A DNA stretch of 64,000 nucleotides from Cadophora sp. MPI-SDFR-AT-0126 (Eukaryota > Ascomycota > Leotiomycetes > Helotiales > Ploettnerulaceae): NCBI GenBank assembly GCA_020747065.1, contig JAGMVK010000022.1, forward strand, positions 186,001 to 250,000, in the 5' to 3' direction. This document shows positions 46,084 through 56,075 of the stretch, piece by piece (positions within the stretch are counted from its first letter, which is position 1; each line of letters opens with the position of its first letter). The notes under the pieces were generated by a model. That model was given only the letters and a program-made list of their open reading frames with translations, was not told where the DNA came from and made no database searches. Made by a program: the position numbers and the translations under genes.

Positions 46084-47953
46084 TTAGCAATTATCCGTCT
46101 CAATGGTATCATTTGCAGGCGACAAGAAATCATCAATCTTGACCCGTTCGTAGAAACTGATGTGGCCAAAGCCTACCCAGTATTGCGCTAAGCGGTCGTG
46201 AGAGATCATTATCAGCTGGCTCTCGATGTATTTATCTGGATGTAGAAATTAGCGACTTTCATTTCAATTCAGATTTAGCGACATAGGCAAATGATCAAGA
46301 TAACTCACCATTCCGAAACATCCTCGCCGCAATATGACCTCTACTCCGCACGACCCTAGCACCCTTGAATCTATCCTCCGTAGCCTTCCTCACAAATCCC
46401 GTGTTCGAAATGTCGTCTGAGATGAATGTATACTCTCCCCTGGGCACATTTGGATCGCCTGTCAATTTGATAGCTTCCAGACTCCCTCGGTAGATACGCT
46501 CTTCCTTCTTTCTGATTTCCCATTCTTCAGGTGTTTCATCATTTCCCTGCACCACCCTCGCCTCGTCGAATGGCTCCTCGTTGTCAGGTTGATGCATGAG
46601 TAAGAACTCGCATCCATGACCGCTATAATCCCCCACCCATATTCCCCTATACGGCTTCTCTTCTGTCGGGGTGTACAACTTAGGATCCAAGGTCGCATAG
46701 GTATAGACCTCCTCGCCATGACGAACACCTGTTGTACTGCTGCCATTATCCATATGCATCCAGCGTCTGATCCTGAAAGCCTGGTTACTGACTTGCAGGC
46801 GGTTTTGTGGCTTATCACCTATGCCAACATAAGAGTTCCGAGCTCCAGTCTGAACACGATGTCTGGCTGGGATAGTGGCGGGTGGCCATAGTTCCATATT
46901 TGCGCGCTCTTCGACGGGCTGGGCGTGCAGAAAGTTGGAGAATACACCGCGATGGTTGCGCTCTGGGATTCGCATGGGTGTTTCGGCTGAAAAGCGATGC
47001 TCGGGTTTTGTTTGGCCGGAGGTTGACATCAGTGACTCCAGAGAGAGGGCATCCAGTCTAAGAACAGGTTGATCCATATGCAAGCGACATCGTGGAGTGA
47101 AGGAATGGATCAAGACTTCATCATCCGCTTCCCAAGGATCAAAGGTTGGAGTTGGCCGTTCCGCAATGAGCCTGTAACCCTCAATAGCCCCCGTCCGCTC
47201 ATCGTACCGGATAATTACCAATTTACCGGTAAGATAATAATCACAGAACCACACTTTGTATTTCGGGAGGAACCAATGAGGATCGTGAGCAATGTACAGC
47301 TCTCGGAAGGTCTTGCATGGATAGGGAGATGTCAAGCGAACTCCAGGAACTTTGTCTTGAACATGCCGTTGCCATGAGACCTCGGATTTACAAAGTTCGG
47401 AGAGAAAACGGCATGTTTTAGACACGCAGACGAGTTCTAATGGCCCGAGGTAAGAGAGGACATGATCAATCAGTTCTGATGGGAGGTCGAGCATAAAGCA
47501 GGGTTTCGGAGACGTTGATATACTTCCAGGTGAAGCTTGAATAACGATCATGTCAGCCAATAACTATGCCAAGATATATGTATAAGATGACGAGTAAACG
47601 AAAAGCACTCTCGTAAATGTAGGATGGACATTTCACTCGACTAGAAATCAGTCGTCGATCAATCGATATTGACAGTGGAGCAATCCCATTCTCTGCAAAA
47701 AGTATATTCCCCACATACCTGGATGGGCAATGGGAAGGATCTGAGTCATGGACACAACTTCGTCTTCTTCAGAAACCCCTTTGAGATCGTTCCTCTGCTG
47801 TAATTCTTCGTCCTGTGGTTTCTTAAAAGGTATAGACTCGACCAAATCGAAACTTTCCTCCACTCCTGGGTTGATGCGACCATGGAGATAAGTATGGTCA
47901 TTCTCCATCGGATAGCTCGTTTGCGAGGAAGAGGAAACGGGCGAGGAAGCCAT
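46084..47953 (-). CDS. F-box protein, FBXO31-like
   Basis: Three exons (47953-47719, 47535-46309, 46235-46084) join in phase (1, 1) into 537 aa. The start MASSPVSSSSQTS is the first ATG of its frame. Residues 1-78 are acidic and disordered. An F-box lies at about 92-135 (FMLDLPSELIDHVLSYLG, LVCVSKTCRFLSELCKSEVSW). The rest is a substrate-binding beta-rich region with PYRGIWVGDYSGHGCEFLLM, resembling the GLWVG.YG.HG region of human FBXO31, and GHIAARMFRNDKYIESQLIM with AQYWVGFGHISFYERV at the end. An F-box links Skp1/Cul1 to a substrate, so it is a ubiquitin ligase receptor. If intron 1 is not spliced, translation could begin at an internal ATG (47551), giving a form without the acidic head. 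The final exon is only found by following the GTGAGT donor at 46308. Confidence 0.78.
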
Positions 47954-49390
47954 ATCTGTAACGAAAGACGTAGCGCCGTCGTTGCGAGGTTTTGAATATG
48001 GAATCCCCTTCAAATATCTTCACACCCCACCTCTCAGCACGAGCAGAAGTCGGAGAAGAAATCAAAGGACAGTCGACGTGATGTTATGCACTCAAGGCTC
48101 GGCTCAGGCTCGCTAGAGACAATTATGGATCCCAGCACAGCTGCACGAACGCACGGATCTGGCGGCTGTGGATTGGAATCACGATGTTTCGATTGGGGGA
48201 GAGTGACGAATCTCTGAGGGAGAAGCTTGGGAGAGCTTGGGTAGGGTGTTGACGGACGGGGGACAACCTGGGTCAAGTCAGGTTCAGGTTCAGGTCGTGG
48301 TCGTCTGTCTCGTCTTTATCCTGGGCGGCCTGGCTGCAGGCTTGCAGGCGCCACCAGAGTCAAACATCCAAGCACCCGACGGTGGACGGATCGTTTCTCC
48401 AGCACACGCGGCAGGCTAGGATAAGTGTCACAGTAGCTGGGATACTTGCTATGGTGTTGATTGAAATGTATTCTGAGCTTCCTATTCAGGATGATGTAGA
48501 GCGCAAAGGAGACCGCGAGAGAGCGATTCCGGCAGTTGATGAAGATCGAAGGACGGACGCAGCGCGATCGGCTGAGAATTTATTGCTGGTGGACTGCTTA
48601 GCCTGGAGGCAAGCCCATGCCTGATGCTTGATTCGTGTTAGTGTCGCGCATAACCTTGGAGGATAATGTAATGGTTCAACAGGTTGAATGTCGTCCGCCC
48701 AGCGTCAGTGGTCGAGATTGTTTTAAGGAGCTGTTTCTCAACGTCCTGGCAGGAGTAGGTCGGTAGGCAGGTTTGTAATTACCAATGATTGTATATATAG
48801 GTAGGTATGGGTGTGGATGTGGACGTGGAGCATGTACCGCCAGTATCAAAGATGGTTTGATGCCTCGATAAAAGAATAATTGGAGATGGTACCAGCCTAA
48901 CGAACAAAATGAAGGCAGGCTTCAGGAAGTCTCCGCCCGTCAGGGGGAATTCCAGAGATCTGCACAGGTTGGATTACGCCCACTGTTATCTCTACCTCGG
49001 TCGATATCTCTCTATTTGACCATCCAGAAGTCCAGAAGTATCAAGTATCAAGTATCAAGCAGTCATCACGACAACCGTCTCATCTCGAAATTCCACTGCT
49101 ATTGGCCTTCTCCAGCCGTGTTCACAATTCAGTCCAGTCCAGCAGCGGCCAGCTCGAAGCTTGGCTGAGTAGCTCAGAAGCGATAGGCCTGGAATTCCTT
49201 TCCAAGGAGAGATGCAGATCCAGAGAGGCAGGTGAGTGAGGTGTTGTGTGGCCAAGATGACACGGAAAAGTTCTAGGCCAGGCGAGCGAAAAAGGAAGAG
49301 AAGAAGAGAGTATGCCAGCCACGGTTCGCACTACGGGGTTATCTGTTGGTCTTGGTGTTGGGGTTGGGATCCATCCGCACGGAGGCAAGG

Positions 49391-49410
49391 AGGATGGATG
49401 GATGGATGGT
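49391..49410. repeat. GGAT tetranucleotide repeat
   Basis: About five GGAT copies followed by GGTT variants, in the spacer upstream of the cupin gene. Confidence 0.75.
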
Positions 49411-49525
49411 TGGTTGGGTTATGGTCTAAGAGTTAGAGTAGTGCCGAAGGGGAAGGAGAAAGAAATTGGAGAAGGAGGAAGAGGAGGAAGTAGTTATCCT
49501 GTCTTCTCGATTTCGCCCTGAACCG

Positions 49526-49558
49526 AGCAGAAGCAGAAGCAGAAGTAGAAGCAGAAGC
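49526..49558. repeat. CAGAAG hexanucleotide repeat
   Basis: About five tandem copies of AGCAGA/AGTAGA, continuing into an imperfect GAAGATGAA-rich stretch. Confidence 0.75.
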
Positions 49559-49697
49559 TTCAAGATGAAGATGAAGGCGAAGATGCATCCGACATCGCCG
49601 TGTAGTGCATTTTCAAGATGCTGCCGCTATATCCATTCCAGGGAGGTGAGGTGGGGTGGGGTGGAGTGAAGGTAGGTTGGTGCCAGCCCCCAGCCGC

Positions 49698-49745
49698 ACT
49701 GCACTGTACTGTTCTGTACTGTACTGCACTGCACTACACTGGACT
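49698..49745. repeat. Pentanucleotide ACTGY repeat
   Basis: Roughly ten tandem five-base units of ACTGC, ACTGT and TCTGT type. Unit variants are interspersed, suggesting an old array. Confidence 0.75.
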
Positions 49746-49934
49746 GCTATTGTGGGATGCATCCAGTCCGTTCCATCCCTGTCCAGCGATGCGATGTGCT
49801 CCTCCCGTGCGGCGAAGCCCTGTCTTTCGGCCCTGTCGTCACCCTGTCCGGAGGATTGAAATCTGCAGAGCACAGGACACCTCATCGTGGAGAAACCGCG
49901 TGGCATTCGGGAAGGAAGGTAAGTTTAGGGTAGT

Positions 49935-49955
49935 GTAAGGTAAGGTAAGGTAAGC
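49935..49955. repeat. GTAAG pentanucleotide repeat
   Basis: Four tandem GTAAG copies. The unit resembles a 5' splice site, like the larger octamer array near 52.6 kb. Confidence 0.75.
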
Positions 49956-50603
49956 AGCGAAGTGAAAGTTACATGGATAATCAGGTAATGTATCCCCGCT
50001 CCTCGTACCGTCTTACTCAAAGAGCAAAGGCTTGAAGTTACAACAATTTTGACATGGGATATCAGGCAATGATTGCAAGCAAGCACGCAAATCCGATGCC
50101 GTGGTCTCGGATAAGATTCAAGATACGCGAGGATTAATTTATCCCGTTTCTACTTGACATAAATATTCTACTCCTGGACCTCAGTCAAGTAAGTAGTACC
50201 AGGCCCAATTCAGGTTGACGATGTTTCCAAATCCCAGCCTACGGAATATTTCCACGATGTTGACAGGAAGCCATGCATCAACGTCGTAAATGACGTAAGG
50301 TACGGTGTGAAGCTACAGCAGATGATCCCTCCATCCGAAGCTCGTTGGCTCTGGATTGAGGGGAGAGGGGCATATCGTCGCTTGAGAATAATCCGGACCT
50401 CGTCCTCGTCTGGCTCCTTCCTCTCACCATACCTAAATCCAACGTCAGACCATACCAAGCTCCCCTTACAATATACAACACTCAATCCTTACCCCATACC
50501 GATCCATCGCCGAAGGCTCCCCACGGAAAACCCGAAAAGTCCATAAACAGACAGTCTGATGACATCCCTTCTCCCCTTAATCAAGGACATCCTCCCCATC
50601 ATC

Positions 50604-52249
50604 ATGCCCTCGCACATCCACGTCACGAAATCAACAGAGCTAGACGTAGCTACAGGCCAGACCGACGGCATGGTACGGAAAGGTGCCATCATCAATAAAT
50701 CCAGCAAAGTGTGTGCTTCGGGTAAGCTTGCTGCTGGCCGGCCCTTTTATGGATAGCTGCTCCGTTCATCCTTCCCCTCCGCTCCGATTAAAAAAACATC
50801 CGTTCCGATTATATATCTGCACTTCTGTAACCTTTCGTCAAGCCTCTTCAATTTTTGTTTGCTGTATTTATTGAGTCAATACATGGGACCTGGGGAAAAC
50901 TAATTCCAAGCATCGGATCTCACATCATATGATGCGAGTTACAATCCATGCTACCATCCCACTTCGCGCTTTTTCATCCCATCATTCCCCTGAGAAGTTT
51001 TTCTTTCCATGCACTTTTGCCTGCATCCTTGCCAACTTGCTTGTGGCCTAAACTTCACCCCATCCTTCAAACAATTGCATCATTCATCCCCTTTCCATTC
51101 TTTGGTTCCTTTTTCGAGACAAAAATCTCTTCCTTGTCTTTTCCGCACGGCACGCAACACACCCACTCTTCAATCCAACGAGTGGGATAGGATATCACAT
51201 ATGGCCAGCCTGCAGCTTGCATCTGGGGCCACATGGTAACGCATTACAGCTCTTTCAACCCACTTCTACCACCTTTATTCTCCGAGCTGCATAAAAGCAA
51301 TATTCCATGTTGCGAAAAAAGACCATCCCACCATTACTGTCTTTTTTAGTAAACAAAGCGGGGTCTGAACAAAAGCAGTGTAAGCACATTGCATGAGCCG
51401 TAAGGCCGGGTTGCTGGCTCGGTAAATGCCCATTATTATTGTTGTTTTTATGACTTTTTCTGTTTTCGAAAAAAATATCGGAATTGAAATGCCAAACATT
51501 GATTCCGCTGAAATCTCCAAAGTTAGGGCGAGGAGCCATTACCACAGCCTCTTCGAATAGTATCATTGGCACGGAAGGAGGATCTGGTGAAAGACTTCAA
51601 GTGGCCTATTCTATTCCAGTCAAGGACTTGAAATGCCGTACTTTTTGATTATGCCCAATTGACCTGTCTGTTCAACTCAGCTATTTGCCAGCTCCTCTTT
51701 GAGGACGTGGAAAGAAAGCTTCAACTTCAAGAACAGGATCTAAAGGTAGTAAACCATAGCTCGAAAAGAAGCACACCTGCATTTACATAAAATGAAGGTC
51801 TCTTCTTCCTCACAGATTGAAACGTATTTTAAATGCCTGTATCTTGAACATTCATTTATTTCCCTACACTATGTATTTATAGTCTTCGCTTCATCTCCGC
51901 CACCAATCTCTCTCACCCATTCACAACCAAATCCTATAAAACACCTTCAACTAACCCCCGTCCTCCCCTCACAGTAATGACCGCAGCACCGCACACCTCC
52001 TCAGCAGTGCACCACCACGGCGAGCAAGACACAATCGTGTACGCAGCCTCAGGCCACGGCAGCATAATATCCGACAACGGCAAGACACGGCAGGATCTCT
52101 CGCCGGGCGACTTCGCGCTCATCCCGGCGTGGACGGAGCACCAGGAGGCGAACGAGGGCGAGGAGGAGGTGACGTGGATTATTACGAGGAGTGGGAGCGA
52201 GCCTGTGGTCGTGAATTTGAAGGGGTGGGGGGAGGGGACGAAGGAATGA
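50604..52249 (+). CDS. Single-domain cupin protein with long intron
   Basis: Exon 1 is 50604-50721 (MPSHIHVTKSTELDV...) and exon 2 is 51975-52249. They join at phase 1 (G + TA, Val40) to 130 aa. The join reads KVCAS-V-MTAAPHTSSAVHH, which is what small fungal cupins show. The metal-site motif 1 is HHHGEQDTIVYAASGHG (His-His, Glu) and motif 2 is PGDFALIPAWTEHQE (final His), so a bound divalent metal is likely. Length fits a one-domain cupin. An in-frame upstream ATG at 50559 would add 15 hydrophobic residues. The donor GGTAAGC and the acceptor CCCCTCACAG with CTAAC 24 nt upstream are strong. The intron is 1253 nt, far longer than any other here. The enzymatic role is unknown; oxidoreductase, isomerase or sensor functions occur in the superfamily. 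Confidence 0.8.
50722..51974 (+). other. 1253-nt intron of the cupin gene
   Basis: The stretch is bounded by strong splice signals that join two halves of one cupin fold in phase. It contains no recognisable coding domain, no terminal repeats and no transposon. Its middle is pyrimidine-rich on the plus strand (about 50940-51180). It could host a non-coding RNA or an alternative promoter giving a transcript that starts at the ATG in exon 2 (51977). Confidence 0.65.
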
Positions 52250-53397
52250 ATGAATGATGGGTAGGGAGAGGGGAGGAGAGAGAAGGTTGAGAGGGCATGG
52301 GGACGGGGTTGTGAGGGGAGATGGCACGCGGTTGGGGATGGGAGAATGTGAATATTGTAGAGAAGAACATAACGAGGAACTGCGACGTACTGAATGAAAT
52401 GACGAAATCGTAATGATATACCAATACCATGCCAGCGATATATGAGAGAAGACGAGAGGAGAGGAAAGTATTCTATATACATATGAATTGGTTCAATACT
52501 GAAGCTGGACTCATCTGTGTGTAGTATATATTCCTCAACAGCGTTTCGACTTCGACATTGGAATCTTGTTGGTGACCTAGCAAGAATTGAAATCTGATGA
52601 GTAAGTGAGTAAGTGAGTAAGTGAGTAAGTGAGTAAGTGAGTAAGTGAGTAAGTGAGTAAGTGAGTAAGTGAGTAAGTGAGTAAGTGAGTAAGTGAGTAA
52701 GTGAGTAAGTGAGTAAGTGAGTAAGTGAGTAAGTGAGTAAGTGAGTAAGTGAGTAAGTGAGTAAGTGAGTAAGTGAGTAGGTTGGTGATATTAGCGAGTA
52801 AACAAAACTACTGTTTAGAGAGTACGTCAAGAACCTGTCAACAATCCACCTCCGTTCCTCACCTCATAATCTCAACATCATATATCCTTTGAACAGGTTA
52901 GACTTGATCACGGTTTTCAGACCTTCTCTCTCTTCATTCGCTTTTAAGATAGTAAGTAGTCAATGGCTCGGCCCGCCGTACTTATAATACACTTCCACAA
53001 ACATGCTCTAGAATCACCGTCAACATCACCGAAGAAAGGAGTCGTCCACACCACCTCGTCACCTCGTCACCTTACCACCCTATCATTTCAAGGTTCCATT
53101 CCCCGCCCAGTCCATCGCATTCATCGTTCATAGACCTCATCCCACATACCCGTACAGCTCGTTGCTGTGATGCCAAGTGCCCGTCCGCCCGCCAGCCCTT
53201 CCACCCAACTACCACCAGTCCTCGAAAACAAAACGTACCCGAAAACGCCTGGCTTGAATGATGCTAGCTTAGTTGCGAAAGATACGCTCAAATATCCATC
53301 TACGAATCATGATGCTGATTTGATTTTGCTCGATTCGAAAATTGCTTGCTGGCTTTGCTCGCACATGACTTTTCATCGCCAAAATCCCATGCCCTAC
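52250..53397. other. Convergent 3' region, cupin / WDR68, with octamer array
   Basis: Apart from the tandem repeat at 52597-52780 this region holds no gene. A plus-strand frame at 53167-53442 overlaps the end of the WD gene and is not supported. Confidence 0.5.
52597..52780. repeat. 8-bp tandem array, TGAGTAAG x ~23
   Basis: A near-perfect array of 23 octamers fills 184 bp. Each unit read on the plus strand contains GTAAGT, the exact 5' splice-site consensus used by most introns in this window. On the minus strand the unit has no stop codon and, because 8 is not divisible by 3, all three frames encode the same octapeptide cycle YSLTHLLT. On the plus strand every frame meets TGA or TAA quickly. 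It lies 348 bp downstream of the cupin stop. Confidence 0.95.
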
Positions 53398-55615
53398 TCA
53401 AAGCTTAACTCCCCAGATTCCCCGTCCACCACTTACGCCTAACCAGTCACCACCATCGTTGTTGAGTGCACTGTGCGGTGCCCAACTGATGTTGCCAACT
53501 TCGTAGTCGCATTGCCAGCTAGCTGTTGGGCCACGGGCATTGTCTGAAGCGGACGCACCATTGATGGCTGGACCTGGTGGTGCGAGTGCTGTGCTTTGGC
53601 TGAGAAGGTCCCAGATCAGTACTAAAGAGTCGTCGGCTCCTGATGCCAGGGTTCCTCTTCGGGATGGTGACCATTCTATGCAGTTGATAGATGCACCGTG
53701 ACCTCGAAGTTCAAGTAATGCTTGCCCTGGTTGGCGGACGTCCAAAATACGAATTATGTTGGAATCTTGAGAAAACGTGGCTAGCAAATGGGTATCGTGC
53801 GGCGAAGCAGCAAGTCGCAGTAGAGGTGGAGCATATGACATTGTCTGTTGGGCCAATGTAGGACTTATTCTGCCTCCAGGACTTGCGTCTATCATAACGT
53901 TAGCGAAATTCAAGCGATTCTTGGCTCCACAAACCTTTGTCGTCCTTGGCAGTAGGTTCATAAATGATAGTACTGTGTTCTAAACTTCGAAGATCGAACA
54001 TCCGTACACTTCCATCTGCACCACAGCTGACGAACACGTCAACACTGTTGGCGCAGAACCGAACATCAAAGACCTCCTTGTCATGTGCAATTAACTGGGT
54101 CTTGGCAGTCAAGGTTGGAATATCCCATATTGTGCAGGTTGTATCGATACTTGAAGTGATTATTAGACTGGGCGAGACTGTGTTCCAATCAAGAGAAGTT
54201 AGAGGGGCGGTATGTTCTGGTGTCTTTGAGTTCGAAAGTAGGGCCAGTGGTGTGAGCTTGCTTGCGGGCATATCTCTAACATGATTCGTAGGGCGAGTGA
54301 TCGAATTACCTGGCGAGGCAACTGGAGTTTCTGATGGGAGGGACCATAACCTCAGGTGGTCGCCAGATGTTGCCAGAAGGTCAGTCGATTGCTTCTGAGA
54401 AGATGGAGGCTCCCACAGGAGGCGCGTAACTGGATACGAGTGGGTCGCCTCTGCTATCTTCACAAAGTCTAATCCGTATTTCGGAGCTCCTGGTGTATAT
54501 GAATCGGATGGGGTCGGTACGATCTGCGAGTCAAGAATTTGGATCTGGTACATGCAAATTAGCAATAATCCCTAGAACGCAATTCAGCGCGAACAGATAA
54601 GACCTACGAAGTTGTGGCCATCTTCTAGATAGCTTCCTACAGCCACCTTTCCAGCATCGTGATTCTGAGCAGGCCATTTGCACCAGTCAAAAGCATATAT
54701 TGCCCATGGAGCGAGGTAGTTGCTGTTGGTTGGTACAGCATTTGCGCCATCATATGAATACGGATTGGCGCCAGGAAGTCCCTCAGACAGGCTCGAGTCG
54801 GCGCGGGGTCGGATATCTGCGAGCCCTAGAGGCGTATTCGAAACCGTCCTCTGGTTGTTCTGAGGTGTATACTTCTGATTCGTAGGCGAAGCATAGGGGT
54901 TCTGATCGTTCCCACCAGGAGTAGATGGAGAGAAAGAGGAATAGTTCTGACCCTCAAAGCCAGCTGCTGGGCTTGACCGAGTATAGTTATGAGAAAGCCC
55001 AAGTGCCGACGATCGCGAGGGGGTCGAGTACTGTTCTTGAGACATTGTTTGAGGAACTGTTGGTACAGTAGGCGCCGTATTTGCGGACATTGGACCAGGT
55101 CTGCCAGGCTGCAACGACCCAGGAAGATGTTGCCCCGCGTTCTGGTACTGTGATTCGGGAGTTGCTTGCTCAAGACTGATTCGGGGACCGGCAGGCGTAT
55201 AGTCTCTTGGTGATAATGGGCCTCGCTGTGACGCCATGTTGTTCGCGTTCGAGTTCATGTGAAGCTCATCTGCTTGGGTGCGTCGTGGAGTCTCGTAGCG
55301 CTGGTTCTGGCTGGGGACCCCGCCGGGAGAGGGCACGGAGTTCGTCACTGAATTGGACTGTTGCAGACCATAGGAAGATGATGATGCTGAATGAGATGCT
55401 GCGTTCGAGGTCGGTGATGGTCCGCTAGAGGGCAGGAATCGATCGGTGCCAGCGGTTGTTCTGTTCGATGCTACGGCGTTGAGATTTCCCGTCGGAGCGC
55501 CAAAGGATCCTATATTCTGGGTAGCCTGTAAGATACCAGAAGCGGCGCTTGGGGCAAATGCATTGTCCTGTTGCGACGCGCTTCTCGAGTGTATGTGAGG
55601 GAAGTTGAACGGCAT
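53398..55615 (-). CDS. WD40 protein, WDR68/DCAF7 (An11) type
   Basis: Exons 55615-54608, 54544-53935 and 53888-53398 (introns 63 and 46 nt, phases 0 and 1) give 702 aa. The start MPFNFPHIHSRSAS is the first ATG. Residues 1-~300 are Ser/Gln/Asn/Pro-rich low complexity. The WD40 core begins at PWAIYAFDWCKWP and continues with KVAVGSYLEDGHNF, HSYPVTRLLWEPP, LLATSGDHLRLW, TSLDWNTVSPSLIITSSIDT, CTIWDIPT, FVSCGADGSVRMFDLRSL and RILDVRQPGQALLELRGHG, ending in EVGNISWAPHS. This series is diagnostic of WDR68/DCAF7, a scaffold for DYRK/HIPK kinases and Cul4-DDB1 ligases. Animal WDR68 is about 340 aa, so the N-terminal third is a fungal extension. The second intron is short for this genome (46 nt). Confidence 0.85.
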
Positions 55616-56075
55616 CGTGGAGGGGGAAAGTGAGAGGACGGTAGCGGTAGGGTAGCTATCAAAGACAGAAGGTGGCCGGTGGTGGCAGTCGCATGTGGTT
55701 GGCTGAAGTGTCCCTGTGGCGTTTCGCCTAGGATTAGGCTGGGCAGGGCGAAGCACGAGGCGAGGGGAGCCAGCAACAACTTGAAATGTTTATGAATAAC
55801 GTTAAGAGGAAGAATAGAATAGAATATTACAACTGTTTAGTCTTCGCACTTGATTGTCACTTTGCTCATAGCTAGCTATGCTTCTGTAAAGCTTTTCCTT
55901 CAGGTATTTACCATGCCTGGAGTCAAAACCAAGCTGATGCCAATACCAGGCTGTTCGATATTAAGGATCTCAATGTCACTTTCATCGCATTTCAGCACTT
56001 GATAGTATCAAAACCAATAATCAAAATTGAGTATCGAACTCTGGTATCATAACACGCTCGCTATCATAAGTATCT
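55616..56075. other. Intergenic, promoter of the WDR68-like gene
   Basis: This lies between tandem minus-strand genes and should hold the WDR68 promoter and the Atg28 3' end. No other feature is seen. Confidence 0.35.

Larger units (their letters stand above)
47954..50603. promoter_or_regulatory. Microsatellite-rich divergent spacer
   Basis: This 2.65-kb gene-free region lies between the F-box gene (-) and the cupin gene (+). It is dotted with short tandem arrays: CAGGTT units near 48277-48296, AAGTATC x3 at 49036-49058, GGAT x5 at 49391-49410, CAGAAG-type hexamers at 49526-49558, five-base ACTGT/ACTGC units at 49698-49745, and GTAAG units at 49935-49955. No open frame there has a domain. 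It may contain long 5' leaders or a non-coding transcript. Confidence 0.5.

Noticed and set aside
47954..50603. CRISPR-like or transposon-derived repeats
   Set aside because: The repeats are simple tandem microsatellites without spacers, terminal inverted repeats or transposase remnants, and the host is a eukaryote.
51934..52830. A 298-residue minus-strand frame
   Set aside because: Much of it is the translated octamer array (YSLTHLLT cycles) and the rest lies opposite the cupin exon, so it is an artefact of a stop-free repeat.
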